Below are positions 42,899 to 52,578 of a stretch of 64,000 nt of DNA, piece by piece. The stretch comes from Tretioscincus oriximinensis (lineage: Eukaryota; Chordata; Lepidosauria; Squamata; Gymnophthalmidae). The position numbers and the translations under genes were made by a program. The notes under the pieces were generated by a model. The model was not told the origin of the DNA and made no database searches. It worked only from the letters and a program-made list of their open reading frames with translations. Each line of letters begins with the position of its first letter. Positions within the stretch are counted from its first letter, which is position 1. The DNA is taken from contig JAJVDF010000162.1 in NCBI GenBank assembly GCA_022410635.1, positions 962,822-1,026,821 of the forward strand, in the 5' to 3' direction.

Positions 42899-43555
42899 AT
42901 TGACTAGTGGAATTAGACTGTTGCATTATGGTAATACAACGGGCTCTAGCCCCTCCTCCCCCTTGTTATCATCCATGCCTCATTCCACTCCCTCCCTTCC
43001 ATGCCCCGTCCCCTTGCTGCTGCTTTGATTCATTACTTATTTCTTTCTGTTTTCCTTTCTTCTTCTTTCCCTTATTTTTTTTCTCTATCTGCCTTCCCTA
43101 CCATGGATCCATTCCTTCCTTTCTTCTTCTTTTCCTTTCTTCTTTTCCCTCCCAGTACTTGTTCCAGTACTGAACAGAGGGGTATTACACTTCTCAAATC
43201 TTTCCATCCAGAGAACTGGCTGTTTATTAGTTCCTTCTGTTTTCTGTCTTTTAGCTAGTTTACAACACAGGACATTGGTCTTTGGAGGCTTCTAAAGTTC
43301 CAAGCCCTGTCATTGGTCCCTAGAGGCTTCCAAAGTTCCGAGCCCTGTCATTGGTCCCTGGAGGCTTCCAAAGTTTCGAGCCCTGTCATTGGTCCCTGGA
43401 GGCTTCCAAAGTTTCGAGCCCTGCCATTGGTCCCTGGACACTTCCAAAGTTCTATGTCCTGTCATTGGTTGTTATAATTGAACTATCCCACACATGTTTT
43501 ATTACTTACTGGAAGATGAAGCCCACTCACCATATGGGATTGAATGGGCTCTAAC
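42899..43555 (+). repeat. rep4 copy 1, with 5-unit 38-bp VNTR
   Basis: Starts tggaattagactgttgcatt, then agcccctcctcccccttg, a pyrimidine-rich stretch (43010-43160), then five 38-bp units at 43275-43464 (ttggtccctggaggcttcca, aagtttcgagccctgtca). The tail is gaactatcccacacatg, ttttattacttact. A second gggctctaacaccattcctc at 43548 repeats the start. Other copies at 58735 and 60660. Confidence 0.7.
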
Positions 43556-43654
43556 ACCATTCCTCCCTTTCCATCCCATTCCACTCAAAGCCACTCAACC
43601 CCACTCTTCCTGCTTGTTGCAAAGTCAGCTAAATTGTACAAAATTTACAGTTAG

Positions 43655-43960
43655 AATATAAGAGGAGCCCTGCTGAATGGGGCCAGAACCCATCTAGTCC
43701 AGCATTGTGTCTCACACAGTGACCCACCAATTATACCTGGGCAGTCTGAAGCAGAGGAAGGCAAAATCTTTACTTGTTCTTGACTCTCTACTAATAGTAG
43801 TTCAGGAATCCTGCCTGTTGCTCCATTCCAGAGGCAGTATCAAGAGATCCATCCTAATAGAATATAGAGTGTGTCTCATCCTGCCTTAAAGCTGTCCAGG
43901 CTGCTAGCAACCACCAGGCTGCTAGTTGTGGAAGTAAATTTCACAGACCAATGACAGTCA
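43655..43960 (-). mobile_element. CR1-B 3' end
   Basis: Antisense: taagaggagccctgctgaat, ccatctagtccagcattgtg, gaagcagaggaaggcaaaat, gtccaggctgctagcaacca. An internal duplicate of caccaggctgctag lies near 43910-43930. Confidence 0.8.
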
Positions 43961-44311
43961 GTTAGTTAGTTAGGCACGAGTCAGAAATGCTGGCACATAA
44001 ATTACTTTACCCAGCTTCCAGGCAAACCTAAATCCTCATATCTCTATTTTCAGAACATAGCTTCTGGAAAAGATTCTAGTCTTGATCTTCCTCAAGGTTC
44101 TATCATTTAAAAATTCATTGCATCTTAGTCATATCCTGATTTAGACTACTTCTGCTATAAGCAGGAGAATCTGAGGTATGTTGACTTTTTAAAACAACCA
44201 TGAAACACAGTCAAGGAGAAAAATATATTCCAACAACAAATAAAATTAAGGATGGGGGATAAGAGACCAGGAGGCTTAATACAGCCAATATTTGCTTGCA
44301 GGGCAGCATTT
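43961..44311. other. unassigned
   Basis: Nothing recognised apart from a gttagttagtta run at 43960. Confidence 0.4.
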
Positions 44312-44393
44312 AGGCAAAATATAGCTACCGGTAGTAGTAAGACGATATTAATATTTTTATTCCTTTTATTGTTATATAAAACCTTAAATTGCT
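44312..44393 (-). repeat. rep5 dispersed repeat
   Basis: Reverse copy of 13660-13758: the reverse complement reads acaataaaaggaataaaaat, attaatatcgtcttactact, gctatattttgcc. Confidence 0.55.
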
Positions 44394-44416
44394 GAGGGGA
44401 GAGGGAAAGTAGAATA

Positions 44417-44455
44417 AGGAAGGAAGGAAGGAAAGAAAGAAAGAAGGAAGGAAAT
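44417..44455 (+). repeat. (GGAA)n microsatellite
   Basis: About 39 bp of aggaaggaaggaaag units. Confidence 0.9.
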
Positions 44456-45035
44456 TACAGCCTATGGGCAAAATACAGCCAAAATACTGTATTCTTATTT
44501 ATCTCCTGTTTTAAATTTTTAAGGGAACCTAGAACAGTGAAGCATGCTGGCCACAAGCAGAATAAATAATGGTTTAAAGAATCATTGTTTGAGGTATTAT
44601 TTCTGGAATTGATTGGCACTTATTTGAGCTTTAGGGACCCATGAATAGTTTTTCAAGGGTTTTGATGGATTCCTTCTGAATAGTTTCCAGTTACATGAAA
44701 TTAAATATTACAGAGCTTCCCTTGTGTGCTTACAGTACCTTGCTAATTCAACCTTTCTTCTTGTCATCTTCATTTATCCCTCCTCTGTCCTTTCTCCTCA
44801 GTTCCCTTCATGTCAGTCAAACAATTCAAGTAAGGAGAAATTTTACGGAAGAAGCATGAGCAAGGCATTTGGCAAGTGGCATAGAAAAGGACAGAGGCCA
44901 TTGTCAGCTTTCAGATTTGGGGCGGAAATTTTGTATTTCCCATCCCACATCAGGGGTCTCAGAGCTATTCTGGGAGATGTGTCACATAAAGGAATTGCAA
45001 TTGGTATACATAGATCTCTCAAGCAGGTAGTCTCA
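44456..45035. other. unassigned
   Basis: A 173-codon plus-strand frame (44724-45245) starts here but half of it lies in rep1. No domain, so I do not call it a gene. Confidence 0.4.
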
Positions 45036-45480
45036 GGCTACATCCACATGAACAATTTTTACCACTATGGTAAGTACATCAGGCTGAGTTTGCCCCACAA
45101 ATTCATGCAGGTTCATCATCCACTTGCTAAAAAAAAAGTCCCCTGGTCTTGGATCTTCCAGCCACCATCGTTGGACAATTTTTTATTGGACTTTCGTAAA
45201 ATCTGGTCAATAGCCTTCATAGGGCTTTTATTGACGTGCACATAGTAAATCTGACAAAACTTCAAAGCTAGATGCAAAAGTTTATTGGCTCTTGGCTTGC
45301 AGAGAATACTGGGAATTGTAATAAGGTAAGCACAGCATTGACTTATGGGAAATGCCAAATGCCAAAAATACAAAAGAATGTAACAAGCTCCCAGGAAGCA
45401 GCATGGAAAATTGAAGGTAAATAGGGTGGAATTGCGAACTTTTTATCTGGATTTAAAATAAGTAGTTAAATTAAACCTGC
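45036..45480 (+). repeat. rep1, most complete copy
   Basis: About 445 bp: ggctacatccacatgaacaa, attcatgcaggttcatcatc, atagccttcatagggctttt, ggctcttggcttgcagagaa, tactgggaattgtaataagg, gaaattgaagg-type end and ggatttaaaataagtagtta. Confidence 0.7.
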
Positions 45481-45604
45481 CAAGGGGAGGCAGCCTTAGA
45501 CTGTGGCCAACAAGTCCAGTACTTGTAATCTACTGAATGACTGCAAAAACAAGAGACCTTTCTGCACTGGTGACAGGTGGAGTCACTGAGAAGAAGAAAA
45601 AAGA

Positions 45605-46045
45605 TGGGTATTTAAGAAGTAGACTTGACTACAAAAGGTCATTGTCAGGGATATTACCTCTGTCAGAGTTTAAAAGATACTTCACTCAGGCCCAGTAAAA
45701 GTCCGTTGATTGTTTATTAGTTTGGAGAGCCCAAGTTCAAATGACGACTAAATGCTCATTGGCCAGTTGTTCAGAAGATACCAGAAGGGGCCACATGCTG
45801 CAAGATTATTGGCCTGGTCCCCAAGAATCAGCTATAAAAGAGCAGCATGCCAGCTGACATATCGCTCTGGCTCTGATTTAGTTGCTTATGAAGAGTTGTT
45901 TGATAAACCATTTCCTTAATGNTTCCTTGAGGCCTTTCCAAGGGCATCACAGAGAACCAGGGCCTAAACCTTTCTGGAACAATTATCTTTTCTTGTTAAT
46001 CTTTAAGGTGCTCTGAAACCCTCTTGTTAGATAATCTATAAGCAT
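45605..46045 (+). repeat. rep2 copy split by candidate LTR
   Basis: Left part 45605-45642 (aagaagtagacttgactaca). Right part 45982-46045 (atcttttcttgttaatcttt, aaggtgctctgaaaccctct). Together they rebuild the rep2 order. Confidence 0.6.
45643..45981 (+). mobile_element. Candidate solo LTR, about 339 bp
   Basis: Starts TGTCAGGG and ends GGAACA, with a TATA box tataaaag at 45833-45840, then agcagcatgccagctgaca and a weak polyadenylation-like gataaacc at 45903. No coding sequence. No clear target duplication, so the ends come from where rep2 is interrupted. Could be a Gypsy-type or retroviral LTR. Confidence 0.5.
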
Positions 46046-46074
46046 TTAAGGCCAGAGTCACACAAATACTTTTA

Positions 46075-46491
46075 GGGTGTGTGCACATGACGACTTAAAA
46101 GCTGCTACAAAGCTATAAACTGGAATATAGCAATCGCATGTCTGTGCACACCAAAGATGTATATTCTGTGATTAATTCCCCAGTCCCGTAACATCACTCA
46201 TTGATCTCATGTCAGTGCATTCCAAGAATTTTTTTTTTACTTGCAACAACCAGGAGAAATAACTCCTGTGTTCTCNTTTGTTTTAACATCTCACGTCTAA
46301 TTTGTGCACACGCAAATGCTCACAAGAGTATGGGGGTTCTCTGTAATGTTGCCTGAATATCTGAGCAATAGTTTATTGCAGGAAAAACAGTGCTTATTGC
46401 AGGTCGACTACTGAAAAACGCTTAACACATGTGCTCAAGACTTCCCAATTGCACTACAAACAAGGTAGAAAATAGTCNTGTACGCTCAGCC
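46075..46491 (-). mobile_element. MITE-Hb, Harbinger-like, copy 2
   Basis: 417 bp flanked by TTA on both sides (46072-46074, 46492-46494). Termini gggtgtgtgcacatgac and gtcntgtacgctcagcc are imperfect inverted repeats. Colinear in reverse with 38850-39258. No transposase ORF. Confidence 0.8.
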
Positions 46492-46784
46492 TTAATCCAA
46501 CTTCAGTCCTGAAGAACTATTAAACAGCACCAGAACTCTATTCTCAATAATGCCGAATATAAGCAAGAGCTTACAAGTGCTACAAGACCCCTTAGCTAAA
46601 ACTACTTCTCTGAAACAATGTCAAATGTAAGTTGTGCAAAAAGATAAATTATTTGGCACCATATAACGTGAGTAGCTGAACTGAAGAGATAAAGTTAGCT
46701 GATGAAACTATTATATTGCATTTCTCCTTTTGATGCCCCAAATTGTGTTGCTTATAGAAGCACATCTGGCTGTCTTCACTGGTC

Positions 46785-47000
46785 CCATGTAGACCGCAGG
46801 AACACGGTGGGTTAAAATCTGCAATGTGGGAAACAACTGAAGAACGCAGCCATCACACTGTATCTTTAAATTTGCATGGAACCAACAAGAAAGATGACTA
46901 AGCAGGAAGAAAGTATTGAGCATGCTCAGCCAGTGATTCTATCCTGGCGTGTAAGGCAACTAACCAGGAAGCAAATACTGAGCATGCTCATCTAGCTATT
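46785..47000 (-). repeat. rep3 with internal duplication
   Basis: Reverse copy of 6415-6605. The segment gactaagcaggaagaaagta, tgagcatgctcag is followed about 60 bp later by actaaccaggaagcaaatac, tgagcatgctcat, a tandem duplication absent from the other copy. Confidence 0.65.
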
Positions 47001-47594
47001 CTTCCTGGCATAATCCTGTTAAGGAATGGCACACAGGAAGTCCTCTCACCTCCCCGGCTGAAGGCATGGCAATTTTGCAAAACTTCATCTAAAGAATATT
47101 GCAGGGCAAAGAAGCTTTTTTCTGGATGCAATGAGAAAAGTCCATTAACATGTCAAGCAGAGACATTATTATCACCACAGTAGAAAACCTCATGCGCCTG
47201 CAGCCTTGCTTTTCTTCTAACTGGAATAAGTACCTTCAGTAGCAGATTCTGCTCACCTGGATTCATTTTTGGTTTTTAAAAAATAATCTAATTAGTTAAA
47301 AATATTACAGCTTAGACAAAAATGATGCAATAAGCAGTATAGATATCCATGCAGCCATTTCTTTCTTCAGCGGTAAAAAGTGAATCTACTTAGACTTACG
47401 TGGAGGGTGCTTGTCTCATATCAAAGCCAAATTGGTAGCCACAGTTCAAGCAGTGGGAGAACAAGCTAGGCAAGGCGCTATTTGAAATCTCACCGTTGAT
47501 GTGCTGAGCCGAACTTTGATCCATAGTAAATCAAAGCACAGTTTGGTACCATTAAAGGCAATGTTCTGCCCCCCAAGCTATTTCTCTATTTGGG
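47001..47594. other. unassigned
   Basis: No recurring repeat or exon recognised. Confidence 0.4.
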
Positions 47595-48025
47595 TGTCAT
47601 TTTCTTGCCAGGCACAGAAGGTAAAACTCTCAGCCATTCAAACAAAAAAGGTTTATTTTAAAATGTAAAAATAAAGGTAGAAAACTGTTCCCTCCCAAGT
47701 CCTTTTTAAATACTTGCACTTTCAAAACTCTTGGAGTTTTTCTGTTTCTTTCCCAACTTTGACTTCTTTAAGAGTTTCTTTTCCACATGGACGTTTGAAG
47801 CTTGCTCTTCTCCAGCTCTGCTACACCCAAAATGAAACGTAACTGGGAAGGGGAGGAGATATAACTGAAATTAAGGACCTCCCTTCAGAATTCTTAAAGG
47901 GATAGGGTCTAAATAGGGTTCCCTCCCAAAATAACTATACAGAAACAACTAAGTCCCACTCTAAACTATAGGGGGAGCTGGATAAAATAAAAAGGGGATT
48001 AATAAAGGTCTCTGGGGGCATGACA
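47595..48025 (-). mobile_element. Candidate solo LTR, 431 bp, minus strand
   Basis: Ends are TGTCAT and ATGACA, a perfect inverted terminus of TG...CA type. Read on the minus strand it starts TGTCATGCC and has a polyadenylation signal AATAAA near its end (aaataaacc, 47652-47660), then closes with ggcaagaaaatgaca. No internal genes. No clear target duplication, so not fully proven. Confidence 0.65.
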
Positions 48026-48339
48026 GGCAAGGTGCCAGTTTCCTTCTCATCTTTCCCCCTACTCTACAAATCCATAATTGGGAAGTGGGTATTACCTATT
48101 TGAAGACAGAACTCGGGAATTAGCCTTTAAAATATTCCACGTTGCTGTCCTACATACACAAGGATCAACCTCAGGTAAATATTTGAAATAGAGGCCGTTT
48201 TGTCTTAGGCTTCCTTCTGTGATACATCTTTGAACAGGGGTCCACAAACCATATGCAGGAAGAGTGAAATACTGGACATTCTGAATTTCAGGGCCATCGC
48301 TTGGGCCCCAGATGCACTCAGCCTTAGCTCACTTAAGTG
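48026..48339. other. unassigned
   Basis: Nothing recognised. Confidence 0.4.
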
Positions 48340-48566
48340 GTTATAAAATAGAACATTATGTTTAGGGACAACCACTATTAGGTTTTGGGAAGAGAAGGAC
48401 TGCAGGGTCTATTAGGTTGCAATTCTTGTTTTGCACTACTATATGGCCAAATGCTGAGGATGTATGCAAAAACTAGAAAAAAAGTCCTTTATGCAATTGG
48501 TGGGCCAGTGTGTGAAATAGACTGCATGAACTATGGCTCAATTCAGCAAGGTTCCTTTTATGTTAT
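48340..48566 (+). mobile_element. CR1-B 3' end, decayed
   Basis: ggacaaccactattaggttt, then tgtgtgaaatagactgcatg, ctcaattcagcaaggttcct and tttatgttataac follow the CR1-B 3' UTR in worn form. Confidence 0.5.
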
Positions 48567-48847
48567 AACAATCACAACATCAAGCACAGAATGCACCAGG
48601 CTTTATTCTATTCAAGAAAGTGGCCTCCTAAGGGATGTGCTATCCTTGTGCTGTTCCGTGACAGGTGGGTCAGGCACAGCAGCTTTGAGCTTGAGAAGCC
48701 TTTCTCCTAAACTTATTAGCAGCACTTAAGTTAGATAAGGTGACCATTTGAGAAGGACCAGTCTCTCTTGGGCCAGAGAGATGCATCTCCCTTTCTCTTG
48801 CACACTATCTCTTACTTGCTCCTTGGCAATGGTGGTGGTTGTGAAGT

Positions 48848-49300
48848 TAGAAGAAGAAGAGAAAAACATAGAGGAAGATGGAAGGGGGGAGATAGTGGGA
48901 GATGATGATGATGAAGAAGAAAAAGAGGAAGAAGAAGAAGAGGAAGAAGAGGACAAAGGAGGAGAAGAGGAGGATAAAGAAAGAAGAGGAGAAGAAAGAA
49001 AAAAGGAAAAAAAGGAGGAAGGAAAAGGTGGAAGAATGAGGAAGACAGAAAGACGAAGGAGAAGAAAAATCAGGCAAAGAAATAAGAGTGGAGGAGGAGG
49101 AAGAGGAAGAAGAAGTGGAAGAGGAAAAGGAGGAAGAGGAAGGTGGGGAGGAGAAGGAAGGAAGAGCAGGGAGAGGAGAAGATGGAGGGTGAAGAAGATA
49201 AAAGGAGAGTAAGGGCAAAAGCAAAATAAAGAGGTTAGGGAGGAGGAAGAGGAGGAGGAGGAGGAAGAAGAGGAGGGGCCACGGAAGAACAGGAGGAGAA
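48848..49300 (+). repeat. Purine tract (GAA/GGA)n
   Basis: About 450 bp of mixed gaagaaga, ggaggaagag and ggaaaagg units with few pyrimidines. Frames of 154 codons (plus) and 206 codons (minus) here are composition artefacts. No SINE body was found beside it. Confidence 0.95.
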
Positions 49301-50389
49301 AAAGTTGGACTTTTTCACTGCCAAATGTCCTGTAAAAGTGCGCCAATTGCTGTGACCTCCTTTGGGGTCATCCTCGCTCAGCCAACCCCTTGTAGGAGTC
49401 CCGGGGAGGCTTGCTGCCTGAAGTAGTGCTGTGTACCCAGCCGTAGTATCAAGAGTGAACATATTTCCAGCATTCTTCATAGTTTGCCAATCCTTAATAG
49501 ATGAGGGAACTGCAGCTTGGCGGTACTCAAAATAGCTAACAGGGCAATTTATATTTAAGCTCTTTTACTAAAAGAAGAAGGCTTTGGAAATGTTATCTCT
49601 CTTTTGTCCTTCACATTTCCCGTTTTGGGTTGTGTGAAACTTCAATTACTGATTTGAAACATGTCACAGAGAAAAGAAACTTATTCTCCAAGGAGTTCCT
49701 TTTTAAAAAAATATGCATTAAATATACGGTTGAGCATTAGATATTAACATTTTCTATACTGCCTTCCAACAGCATGTGATAGGTCAACTTGACTTCTCTG
49801 TGACCTGCATAGAGCTAAGAATGCAATCTACTTAAGAGAACTGATCACAAAAACAACCTGTATTTATAAGGAATGTGATCGGTCTTTCAGTCATTTCAGG
49901 ATCTGTGCCTAATTGGCAGCCTTCTCTGATAACACTAGACTTTGTTTATTTGAAGGGCTGGCAGGTTATCAGAAAAACGTTAGCCTTCGCTGACTAGGAG
50001 TCATTCTCCCGCCAGCATCTGAACTGCAGGTGGGAAGAAGAGATACCAGTAAGTAGAATAATCTCTCTCATTTTTCTTCCCCCACTTTTTTTGTTCTTCT
50101 GTTTTTTATGCTAAAGCAAAAAAAGTCCTAAATGAATTGCATGCATTGATAAGATACAATACTGCAGAACAGATTTGGACTAATGTCTCGTAAGCAAAAA
50201 AAGGGAATGCTAAAAATGAACAAAGGACCTGGTCATTGATCACGTTTATCTGCTCTTCCTGTTGATAGCACAGGGATGAAGGCCACGCAAATTGCCTAAG
50301 TGATTCTCAGCCAATGGTGTGTCTTCCCCAGCATTCCACTCCTTTCTCTTAGCCAACCAGATGTCCTCGAAATGTTATTAGTAACATAG
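49301..50389. other. unassigned; 49690-50020 a possible conserved block
   Basis: About 1.1 kb without repeats. 49690-50020 is even, AT-leaning and free of simple repeats, with words such as tttatttgaagggctggcag. It may be conserved noncoding DNA, but this cannot be shown here. Confidence 0.35.
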
Positions 50390-50455
50390 AGGAGGCTTAT
50401 GTGGTTTTGTGGTTAGAGGATCAAACTCTTATCTGCTGACAGGTCCATTTTTTGG

Positions 50456-50784
50456 ACGTGTGACGCCCCTCAGCTAACAATTCAGAATTTCAAATGAATG
50501 CTTCTCACACTTGGCCACATACATTACTGTGTAAATGAAATCCAAGGCATTGTGGATGATCCAATATAGGGGCTGCCATCTCAAGATGGAGTGGTACCAG
50601 ACTTTAGTGCCAGAACGCTATTCTACTTCAGGTTTTATAATGATAAAAATAATAAATAATATTAATATCTTTTTACTGCATGCTGTATTTTGCCACCCCC
50701 AAAATTTAGCCACCCTGAGCAGCTGCACACCTTGCAAATGCTTAAATATGGCCCTATCTACTAATTTTCTGGTTTAATTCTACC
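50456..50784 (+). repeat. rep5-bearing insertion in SINE-1
   Basis: Includes rep5 at 50610-50707 (cagaacgctattctacttca, atctttttactgcatgctg, ttttgccacccccaaaattt). Its ends are inferred from where SINE-1 text stops and resumes. Confidence 0.5.
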
Positions 50785-50855
50785 CTTCTTCCTGAAGCCA
50801 GCTGGTTGACCTTAGGTTAGTTACAGTTCTTTGGGGCTCCCTAAGCCTCACCTAC

Positions 50856-51019
50856 TTTATTATTTATTTATTTATTTATTTATTTACATTTGTATCCTGC
50901 CCCATACCCGAAGGTCTCAGGGCGGCAACAACAATAAAAGTGCAAACTCCACATTTTAAAACCGTAACAATCTGTATCTGAAGGTGGAGGGAGAAAAAAA
51001 ATAGCTTTACTTTACTTTA
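50856..51019 (-). mobile_element. L2-like tail nested in SINE-1
   Basis: (TTTA)n, then catttgtatcctgccccata, cccgaaggtctcagggcggc, and a short 3' UTR. It falls in the SINE-1 word cctacttta / ctttacaaggtg. Confidence 0.65.
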
Positions 51020-51139
51020 CAAGGTGTCTGTTGTGAACAGAAGAGAAGATTATGTACACCTCTTTGAATCTCACTGGGCTAATGTGAAGGAGTCACATCA
51101 GATGGTTAAGAAAGGATTAAACTAATGGTGGACAAATAT

Positions 51140-51255
51140 ATCATTGAAGAAGTGCATCAGAAGAAGTAGACTTGTATATGAAAGCTCATGCCATCTTTCT
51201 TTTTCTTGTTAGTCTCTAAAATGCTAGGAGACTCTCTCGCTAGATTTTCTAGAGC
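51140..51255 (+). repeat. rep2 dispersed repeat
   Basis: agaagaagtagacttgtata, tgaaagctcatgccatcttt, cttgttagtctctaaaatgc. The best-preserved plus-strand copy. Confidence 0.6.
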
Positions 51256-51388
51256 CAAACTAAAATGGCTCTTTCTTTGAAGTATATCACTGGCTACTAG
51301 AGCAGATGCTCAGATATGACCTCCACATTGGACAGAGAGGAAGAATGCTTTAGAGACCTTATTTTAGGAATTCAAGAACAGGTAAATC

Positions 51389-51597
51389 TTCATCATCATT
51401 TTCTTCTTCTTCTTTTTCTTCTTTTTCTTCCTCTTCTTGTTCTTGTTCTTGTTCTTCTTCTTCTTCTTCTTCTACTACTACTACTACTACTTCTTCTTCT
51501 TCTTCTACTCTCCTCCTTCTCCTTCTTCTTTTTCTTCCTCTTCTTCTTTTTCTTCTCCTCCTTCTCCTTCTCTTTCTCCTTCTTCTCCTCTATAGCT
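51389..51597 (+). repeat. Pyrimidine tract (TTC/CTT/ACT)n
   Basis: About 210 bp of tcttcttct, gttcttgttc, actactacta and tccttctcc units. A 100-codon Leu/Ser/Phe frame is an artefact. Confidence 0.95.
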
Positions 51598-52429
51598 TTT
51601 GCACATTTCAGTGATTAAAACCACTTCTTTTTGACATCACTGAGATTTCCATTTGTCCATCTTCATGTGCTATTCACCTTGTAAAAAGTATGTTAATTCA
51701 AGCTATGTTCCAGATTCAAAGTTGCTGTCAAAGGATCCCCCATGTAAAGTACACTACAGTTGCTTAACCTAGAGCATAAGCTTTTGCATTCACTTAAAAT
51801 CAATTGTTTGCATCATTTTTGAACCTTTCTTCAAATGGTGGTGCATTTAGTTCTATCTGAACACCTTCAACCCATGATGGACAGGGTGTGCTCCCTAAAT
51901 TCATTTTAAAAAAAAAACCTTTTGCAATCTGTATTCAAACTCTGAATAGGCAGGGTGTTTGATCTGAATTGCTTGATTCACACCACTTCAAACCCAAAAC
52001 CTCATGGGACATCTCTAATCTAACCTGGAGGTTGCCAGAGCTTGAATCATTGAGGTCAGTTAGGTTCTTCCTGCACAAGGCTTTATTTGGGGATATATTT
52101 TGGAACAGCAGCCAGTGTTCAGCATGCCAGCGGAAGTTACAGCAAAAAGGGTCACAGTCACCTCCTAGGAAGAGCTTTACCTGTCAAAAGTAATTTAAGA
52201 TAGAGCAGACATGCAAGGTCACCACTGCCATTTGAAATTCAACTGACCTGGAATCATGAGAACACCTAAATGTCAATGCACCTCTGCCTAAAAGATGGTG
52301 AGAATCTGATAAATAAGTGCCCTTCTGCCTGACTTTTTAAACTGGGTAGAAAATTATTTCCCTTTATGCTGAATGGACTGCCTTTCTGATTAATCTGTTT
52401 TTATTATTAACAGTTCTGAGACCTTCAGG
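51598..52429. other. unassigned
   Basis: No recurring repeat or exon recognised. Confidence 0.4.
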
Positions 52430-52578
52430 TATTTATTTTTATTTTATTTATTTATTTATACTTATACCCCGCCCTATACCCGAAGGTCTCAGGGCGGCAC
52501 ATCAATATAGAAGTGCGAATGAATGAATGAATGAATGAATGAATGGATGGATGGATGGATGGATGAATGAATGAATAG
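52430..52578 (-). mobile_element. L2-like tail followed by (GAAT)n/(GATG)n
   Basis: ttttattttatttatttatt, ataccccgccctatacccga, aggtctcagggcggcacatc is an L2-like 3' end cut short. 52517-52576 is (GAAT)n then (GGAT)n then (GAAT)n. Confidence 0.75.

Larger units (their letters stand above)
50390..51090 (+). mobile_element. SINE-1 in three pieces, doubly interrupted
   Basis: Head at about 50400-50455 (gtggttagaggatcaaactc), middle at about 50785-50855 (gaagccagctggttgacctt), 3' part from about 51020 (aaggtgtctgttgtgaacag). The first break holds a rep5-containing segment, the second an L2-like tail. Confidence 0.65.

Noticed and set aside
43275..43464. CRISPR-like array
   Set aside because: The 38-bp units abut without unique spacers, and the genome is clearly vertebrate. 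It is a minisatellite.
44724..45245. 173-codon plus-strand frame
   Set aside because: The second half is rep1, which is noncoding in its other five copies. No domain or start context supports a gene.
48726..49346. 206-codon minus-strand and 154-codon plus-strand frames
   Set aside because: They lie in a GAA/GGA tract. Ser/Leu/Pro and Glu/Lys/Arg composition follows directly from the simple repeat, which has no stop codons in these frames.
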